The translations under genes were made by a program, and so were the position numbers. The notes beneath the pieces were generated by a model. The model ran no database searches and was not told the DNA's origin. It was given only the letters and a program-made list of their open reading frames with translations. A stretch of DNA of 64,000 nt from Jaapia argillacea MUCL 33604 (taxonomy: Eukaryota > Basidiomycota > Agaricomycetes > Jaapiales > Jaapiaceae), in NCBI GenBank assembly GCA_000697665.1, contig KL197747.1, positions 230,719 through 294,718 of the forward strand, given 5' to 3'. Below, one piece after another: positions 59,931 through 64,000 of the stretch (positions are counted from its first letter, which is position 1; every line of letters starts with the position of its first letter).

Positions 59931-61998
59931 CTACAAAACTTTATAAGCTAGATGGTTCTCAGCAGTGAAAATAAAGTCACTTTCCTCAATATGCCTCATA
60001 CTCCTGATAATAGATGTCATTGATGGCCGAGCAAGCTGATTTTGTGACCAACAGCTGGTGATTACATTCCACAAATCATTTGTCATGTCTAAACCACCAC
60101 AGTCTTCTATAGATGGTCTTGTAGGTCGGCGTCCATCCACAATCATTGAAGCTACAACAGCATCATGGAGGGTCTTGAAGAAAGGTATGTGTTTTGTAAA
60201 AACCTAAAGTAGGAAGAGAAGAGGTCATTCCAGATATAATGGAGGACAAGAAGGTGAGACCTCATAACAAGTGCATCCATATGCAAAGACATCTGTTTCA
60301 CAACACCTCCTGTAGGTGTTTAGGTGATAGTCGTGAAGCTCTGGAGCCATCCACCTGACTGAGCCACCACTATGCTGAGTTGTAAATGCCCCTTTTGTAG
60401 CATAATCAAACACAGCCAGCCCAAAGTCGGTAATTTGAGGTCTCAATTTATTGTCAATCAAAACATTTCTCTAACAAGATATCAGAACAACCATAATCCT
60501 AACAAAAGAAAGGTCTGTACCGCACACAAGTCCCCATGAATGATGTTCTCATCATGAAGATACTTCAGTCCATCCGCAACCCGGCGCAGCTTGAGCTCTC
60601 AAATTAGCAATCCAATAGTTACTACTCAGGGAGAAAAACAAACCAATTTTATAACCCCCCCGGCAGTCAAACCCCCCTCACTAACATAGTCAGACAAAGT
60701 TCCATGATCCATCCATGGAGAGACTATACAGAGAGACTGAGAGGCAGATGCAGATGATCCAAACAGTTCGCAGTTAACACCAAAACAAGGTAAGATGAAT
60801 CGGTGCGATAATTGTCTCCAAATAAGCACCTCCCGTAAAAGGATCTACAACAATAATCAATCAGGGTGCAGTTGAGATGGAGATAGGAAATGGAATTAAT
60901 AATTACCTGTACCAACTTTCCCGGGTCATGACTCTTGGGAATGATATGGGTCCTCAACCTTTTGATCGCGACTTTGCGCTGACCCATCATACCAGTGAAG
61001 ACATCGGCGAAGCCTCCTCCCCTTCCAGCATAGGTTTCTTCACAAGTCAATTCACTTATGAAAAGACTGCCGGGGAGTTGACCTGAAACCTCTGATAGCT
61101 TCAGCAGTAGACGATGAGTCGATCGGGTGAAGCCAATGTAGAAGGGAGAGTCAACACTGAGGGGGAGCTCGATATATATTTTGGACGAGGTTTTGAAAGA
61201 GTCGAGAATCTGGTGGAGCATAAGCCACAAGCAGCTCAGGGGAAATGGACAGACCCACCCGTTGCAACACATCAAGTACCCGTTGAACATCCTTGGCTTC
61301 AAGGCCATTGGCACCCTCCGGCGTGGTACAAATAGCCGAAGTTTGCAACCGAGCAACGATGCGGACATCATCGGCCACTAGAGCCGAGAAGAGGTTGTGA
61401 TTGGGCTGCGTTGCCGTGTGTCCAAGAATCTATCGCATTATCAGCCAAAATGCCAGTGTGGACGCGAACGCGCGAGATGGGTTGACACGTACGGAGAGTA
61501 GCTCTGACCGAACATCGTCATTCTTCACAATGGCAGTGGGCAAATCATCAATAACTTGGTACTCCGAGAACCATCGGTGAAGATTTTCACTGAAACACCT
61601 CAGCAGGCTATCGGGAAACGAGAATAAAGGGCAGTCACGTGATACACTTGTCAATGTTGGAAAATACGATGTCTTCGAGGATGGCAAGGAAGAAATACTG
61701 GGAGAGATCAATGACGATCAGCGCGATCGAGAGGTAGGCGATAACACACCTGATGTAACTTGGGCTGCTCGTTCAGAACTCTGCACGTCGAAAGGTTTGC
61801 AGCGTTCACCAGGTGGTTCCAGCGATCGGTGCCAACAACATCGGGAAGCCAGGTGGCCACAGTTTCCAGGAAAACTTGGGTGGGATCGCCGGGGAGCTGT
61901 TTGGATTGCAATCCTTGAAGCGAGTCCAGAGTAAAGCGTGCAAATGTACCCTCGGCGGGAGGCATTGGTCCTTTTTCCGTCATAGATGAGATATCCAT
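59931..61998 (-). CDS. K11: TKL-like protein kinase, AT-rich
   Basis: The ATG at 61998 (or 61982) opens with DISSMTEKGPMPPAEG. Next come PTQVFLETVATWLPDVVGTD, RWNHLVNAANLSTCRVLNEQ, FFLAILEDIVFSNIDK, HRWFSEYQVIDDLPTAIVKN and a helical block AKDVQRVLDVLQR. Kinase: LPGSLFISELT, RGGGFADVFTGMMGQ, VAIKRLRTH, EVLIWRQLSHRFILPCFG, MDHGTLSDYVSEGG, DENIIHGDLCA, ITDFGLAVFDYA, VRWMAPELHD, ETDVFAYGCTCYE and NDLWNVITSCWSQNQ. All catalytic residues are kept, unlike the near-duplicate K10. The stop is TAG at 59931-59933, and K12 continues in frame directly after it. The two may be joined by a splice I could not resolve. Confidence 0.75.
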
Positions 61999-61999
61999 T

Positions 62000-63250
62000 G
62001 TGTCAACGCAGTTCAAGCAAGGGTCAGCGGAAGAGTGACAGGGGAGATGAAGAGAGGTTGACGCCGCACAGCATTAAGGTACAAATATAAGCGCCCGCGA
62101 TTGATTGAGATAAGCAAGCGCCCAACGGAAAGTCAAGGTAACAAACGGAGACGAGTGATCACGGGATTCTCCCGCCTTCTTTTCCCCATCGGACAAGCGT
62201 GCCTGCCAGACTTCTGTGGTGCACTCTCATCAACATGTATACATACAAGAGGAAGAGCCTTCATCCCGACCCCTCCTTCTATCAGATGGGACTCTGACCC
62301 TAGTGAGAGCGTGCCAACCCCACGAGCTGGTCGTGACGAGTCGGGAAACGACGATCTCGCCCCGAAAGCTGACACGCGCTTGAAAACCGACCTTGGTCGG
62401 GCGGAGTATATGAAGATGGCGGACGACACGTCGGCTATGTGCGCATTGGCGGTGACGCTGGGATGAAAACCTTTGGCCAGGTGAGAATCGGGCGAAAGTA
62501 CTTGGGTGGCGGGAGAGGAGAGGAGTGGGGAGAAGGGAACAAGGTGAGGATGGGCATTCTTACTATCATCGCGTGGCTTTCTTCCTCCTCTCCTCATCTC
62601 ATCATCTGGAGCCCTGAGTCCCCGACTCACAGCCCTCCTGGCTTCATCGCAAATGTGATCCCCATTCCGCTGCTCGCTCCAAACATTCTCGCCCCATCTA
62701 GTTGAGAACAGTGGCACACCTTGACCGTCTCGGATAGAGCGGTATCGAAATCCATGCTAATCTTTGCCTTGGGCGAGGAGTATGATGCCGGAGACGGAGC
62801 TGGTCGTCCCTTTTGAGAAGGGAGTGGATTTGCAGACCATATTGAAAGGATCCTGAGGTTGAAGATGAGAGTGAGAACGGAGGAGGCGGAGGAGGCGGTA
62901 TTCACTGGACAGAGGAAGGGAAGAACATACAACTATAAAGGGTGTTCATAACCACCTTGACACTCTCAACCAGTAGTATTCATCCATCTTAACGAAAACG
63001 TCCTCGTGGTCAGCTTCATCGCTGCTCTCCCATCTTGTCGGAGGGTTGGAAACTGAGAAGGGAAAGTGATAAGATCGAATCGTTCTCCTATGTCTGCAGT
63101 AACACTGGCAGTGATGATTAATGGCGTTCGACTCACCGGTTGGGCGACCTTGTTTCATTCCTGAAGTACGCTTCATTTCTCCCTTAAAGTTATTGGCCGA
63201 TCTCGCGTTCGAACCTGGGCAGAAAGTAACGGGTTCGTGGATCTTTGTTC
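62000..63250. repeat. L segment, copy 3
   Basis: Third, most diverged copy, upstream of K11 as copy 2 is upstream of K10. Shared marks are GAGGAAGAGCC with CCCTCCTTCTATC at about 62250 and a gtatgt donor aligned with the gtacgt donor of copy 1 at about 62930. Confidence 0.6.
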
Positions 63251-63402
63251 AAAGACGTTTCTGCGATGTTGGAAGGTAAATTCGAATTCGAACTCCGAGG
63301 AATTTGGGACTCTGGGAGCCCCTCCAGTCCTCGAGCATCGGCAAGCATCGGCAACACATGTCCAATGATCACGACTGCCCTCGCCTGTTTGGCCGGGCTC
63401 AT
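62700..63402 (-). CDS. Possible small gene in L segment copy 3
   Basis: The ATG at 63402 opens a frame with SPAKQARAVVIIGHVLPMLA and RGLEGLPESQIPRSS. A downstream exon MKRTSGMKQGRPT, an intron (gtgagt to ctcag) and VSNPPTRWESSDEADHEDVF follow. Near 62760-62930 an exon reads KGRPAPSPASYSSPKAKIS and MDFDTALSETVK before a gtgtgc donor. The pieces look coding but their linkage is uncertain, and I do not recognise the family. Confidence 0.35.
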
Positions 63403-63682
63403 GATGGGTACAAGGGAGCGCGAATGTCAATCCGTTCTCGCCATCAACATCGACAAGTTACAACCATCCGACGTGATACAAATAGGCTGGTTTTTTTTGG
63501 CCTAGTTGTCTTGTGTGTCCCCGATCTTTGTCTATATGTCAGACGGTAGCGAAATCGACGCTTTCGGAGAACATATCGGCGCTTGTTCGAAATCTTTTGT
63601 AATCCCCTCCAATTGTTCTCGTTAAACGTCCCAGGCAGCAATCCTCGAGTCGCCCCATCTTAGAATTATCACCCACAAACAC

Positions 63683-64000
63683 ATGGCCTCAGGAGTCGAT
63701 TTAACTGACAAGTTATCGAAGTTACGAGGGATGATGACCCTCCACCAGCCATCGGTCGACTACTAGTTTGTTCTTTATTTCAGAAAGGCTGGACCAGAGA
63801 TGAATCCATCGTTTCCACCAGTATCATCTCGAATCAAGACGCACACGGATCACCCCTTGTTGGTGAGAGCGAGAAGCGGCTACAATGGATATCGGGGTAT
63901 ATCTTCTGCGGCGAACCAGTCGGTGTGAGGGCTACACCTTACCTTTCTTTCACAGGTTTTCTAGCCTCCGTGGAGTGGCTGTTGTGTCTCAACAGGCTGC
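63683..64000 (+). CDS. K13: 5' end of another K4/K6-type kinase (cut by window edge)
   Basis: After an ATG at 63683 (ASGVDLTDKLSK), an exon reads KGWTRDESIVSTSIISNQDA, HGSPLVGESEKRLQWISG. Then comes an intron (gtatat to ttcacag) and FSSLRGVAVVSQQAA. This aligns with K6: IIPSQNAHGVADLNDSRLEY, ISG, intron, YAGSLSLAVVSKIAA. Only the first part lies in the window and the first intron border is not settled. Confidence 0.65.

Overview
The window is nuclear DNA of a filamentous basidiomycete, most likely an Agaricomycete. Its genes are split by many short introns of about 45 to 120 bp with GT-AG borders. Gene spacing is tight, and the recognisable housekeeping genes are fungal: the Arf GTPase-activating protein GLO3, the AP-2 sigma subunit and coproporphyrinogen III oxidase (HEM13). 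Two other families, TKL-type kinases with HGDL catalytic loops and an uncharacterised family ending in a DxVAIAHDxDL-like motif, are ones I know as lineage expansions in Agaricomycetes. I cannot name the species.

Layout. 1-4.3 kb is nearly empty apart from a GNAT acetyltransferase and a diverged tandem repeat. 4.4-7.8 kb holds two tandem 2-oxoglutarate/Fe(II) oxygenases. 8-18.5 kb, on the minus strand, alternates kinases (K1 to K3) with two members of the uncharacterised family (G1, G2) and contains fossils of GLO3 and HEM13. 19.4-25.6 kb is an orderly block: GLO3 and APS2 in divergent orientation, then two tandem Gly-rich membrane glycoproteins. 25.9-39.5 kb is a large tandem duplication of the unit kinase-kinase-HEM13. 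In the first copy the two kinases are fused into one reading frame (K4-K5) and HEM13 is dead. In the second copy the kinases (K6, K7) are separate and HEM13 is intact. 40-45 kb has a conserved hypothetical gene and a divergent kinase (K8). 45.9-63.4 kb has three copies of a segment called L here, interleaved with two kinase pairs (K10+K9 and K11+K12) that are strikingly AT-rich. A thirteenth kinase (K13) starts at the right edge.

The main theme is a kinase birth-and-death cluster of thirteen kinase modules in 64 kb. Some look catalytically competent (K3, K5, K6, K7, K8, K9, K11). Some have lost the catalytic Asp and/or the DFG motif (K1, K4, K12). Some are broken (K2, K10). Pieces of neighbouring essential genes were copied along with the kinases and decayed. 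Tandem kinase arrangements recur: a proven in-frame fusion in K4-K5, and abutting modules in K10/K9 and K11/K12. The general form resembles JAKs and plant tandem-kinase immunity proteins; that comparison is an inference about architecture, not evidence of function.

All exon borders were read by eye from splice consensus, frame continuity and comparison of paralogues within the window. No database search was possible.
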